Shown in pieces: positions 63,534 through 64,000 of a stretch of DNA of 64,000 nt. Positions within the stretch are counted from its first letter, which is position 1. Every line of letters begins with the position of its first letter. The stretch lies in NCBI RefSeq assembly GCF_008087665.1, contig NZ_CP042912.1, positions 2,604,001 to 2,668,000 of the forward strand, in the 5' to 3' direction. Under the pieces are notes generated by a model that made no database searches, was not told the origin of the DNA, and saw only the letters and a program-made list of their open reading frames with translations. Source of the stretch: Mariniblastus fucicola (GTDB lineage: Bacteria; Planctomycetota; Planctomycetia; Pirellulales; Pirellulaceae). A program made the translations under genes and the position numbers.

Positions 63534-64000
63534 CTATTCGAGAAAATGGTGTTTGACTTCAAGGCCTGGCCGCAAAGCCTGAAGCGATTGAGCCCCCTTC
63601 TTGGTTACCCTCGAACCTTCAAGATTAACGTAATTTAAGTTCTGAAGTCCCATTAAACTGGAAATGCAGTCGTCCGACACAAGGGTGTGCATTAGATCAA
63701 GATGTTTCAATTCACCACAGGACGTGAGGTGTTCAATCCCTGCGTCGGTGACCGAGGCATTTAACAATGACAAGCTCTGCAAATTTGAAAGCCTCCCAAT
63801 TGGTTCGGTAATAGAGTCGTCAAACTGCGATCCTTCCGCACGAACAATGACAACGGTCTGGAAATAGTCATTCCCAGTTACCTTGCCAATTTCTTTAGTC
63901 ACTCCTTCAAGCGGAGCATCATATTGCACAGTACCGCCACCTTGAACGATTTTGGCAACTGCCGAAGCTTGGCTGCCGGCTCTGCTGCCCGTCCAGCCGA
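63534..64000 (-). CDS. Cassette-borne leucine-rich-repeat protein (5' end outside window)
   Basis: The frame is open through the right edge, so the start lies outside; the visible portion is about 154 residues. From the first visible residues (GSRAGSQASAVAKIVQGGG) it leads into at least three leucine-rich repeats (LQSLSLLNASVTDAGIEHL, LKHLDLMHTLVSDDCI, LNYVNLEGSRVTKKGA), of the planctomycete-type LRR pattern LxxLxLxxTxVTDAGL. It is followed by attC 3. A GTG at 63929 could be an internal start. Confidence 0.75.
   Translation of the reverse strand, partial: GWTGSRAGSQASAVAKIVQGGGTVQYDAPLEGVTKEIGKVTGNDYFQTVVIVRAEGSQFDDSITEPIGRLSNLQSLSLLNASVTDAGIEHLTSCGELKHLDLMHTLVSDDCISSLMGLQNLNYVNLEGSRVTKKGAQSLQALRPGLEVKHHFLE

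Larger units (their letters stand above)
62171..64000 (-). mobile_element. Distal part of an integron gene-cassette array
   Basis: Three attC sites of nearly equal length (138, 135, 137 bp) share identical ends (ATAACGCCCGCGTTAACCGA on one side, CGGTTCAACGCTTTGTTAT on the other) and closely similar centres. In each case a minus-strand ORF ends just before an attC site: the standard cassette order. On the minus strand the sites begin TAACAAAGC and end GGGCGTTAT, as in classic attC and VCR sites. Cassette 1 is 62175-62778 and cassette 2 is 62779-63336 by the G/TT cut; cassette 3 runs past the edge. No integrase is seen; it would be to the right. Confidence 0.88.

Overview
The window reads as chromosomal DNA of a planctomycete, most likely of the Pirellulales type; this is inferred from gene content. 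The indicators are a tetrahydromethanopterin C1-transfer gene (Ftr), a BBP7-like outer-membrane barrel, a PEP-CTERM secreted metalloprotease, a sulfatase, a PQQ-propeller protein, a very large Ser/Thr kinase with WD40 propellers beside an ECF-like sigma factor, and many lipoproteins and secreted proteins without relatives I can name. About 49 coding genes are called, two of them cut by the window edges, together with 16 tRNA genes and three integron attC sites. There is no rRNA, CRISPR array, transposase or integrase inside the window.

Layout. 1-4 kb: GNAT acetyltransferase (cut at the left edge), then a leftward argF-argB-peptidylprolyl isomerase group and a barrel protein. 4.3-9.4 kb: rightward PEP-CTERM protease, recO, BamD-like and LptE-like lipoproteins and an adenylate-kinase-like protein. 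9.4-16 kb: leftward voltage-sensor/RCK ion channel, Ftr, a secreted coiled-coil protein and a CtpA-type protease. 16-23 kb: a secreted protein, a double fasciclin protein and a GntR-ABC ATPase-permease operon with a recognisable promoter/operator. 23-32 kb: lipoprotein, MoaD-like protein, a large FAD/Fe-S oxidoreductase, YgfZ and a large secreted protein. 32-40 kb: TcdA, two related membrane-anchored proteins, and an ovothiol synthase (OvoA) followed by an ATP-grasp enzyme and a MATE exporter. 40-52 kb: an ApbE-NqrM fusion, a sigma-70 factor, a PQQ-propeller/esterase-like protein, a sulfatase, the 1400-residue WD40 kinase and its divergent sigma factor.

52.2-54.4 kb holds a dense array of 16 tRNA genes, all on the minus strand. 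By hand folding none encodes CCA and several have short or missing D arms. It is followed by a 38-codon small gene, a lipoprotein, a small conserved-looking protein, an extracellular nuclease, a sulfotransferase, a dienelactone hydrolase and a PqqB-like metallo-beta-lactamase-fold protein.

From 62.17 kb to the right edge lies the distal end of an integron cassette array. Three closely similar attC sites of 135-138 bp each follow a small minus-strand ORF (lipoprotein, three-helix membrane protein, leucine-rich-repeat protein). Cassette polarity places any attI and integrase to the right, outside the window. The integron tail, the tRNA array, the ApbE-NqrM fusion and the OvoA/ATP-grasp/MATE operon are the most unusual parts.
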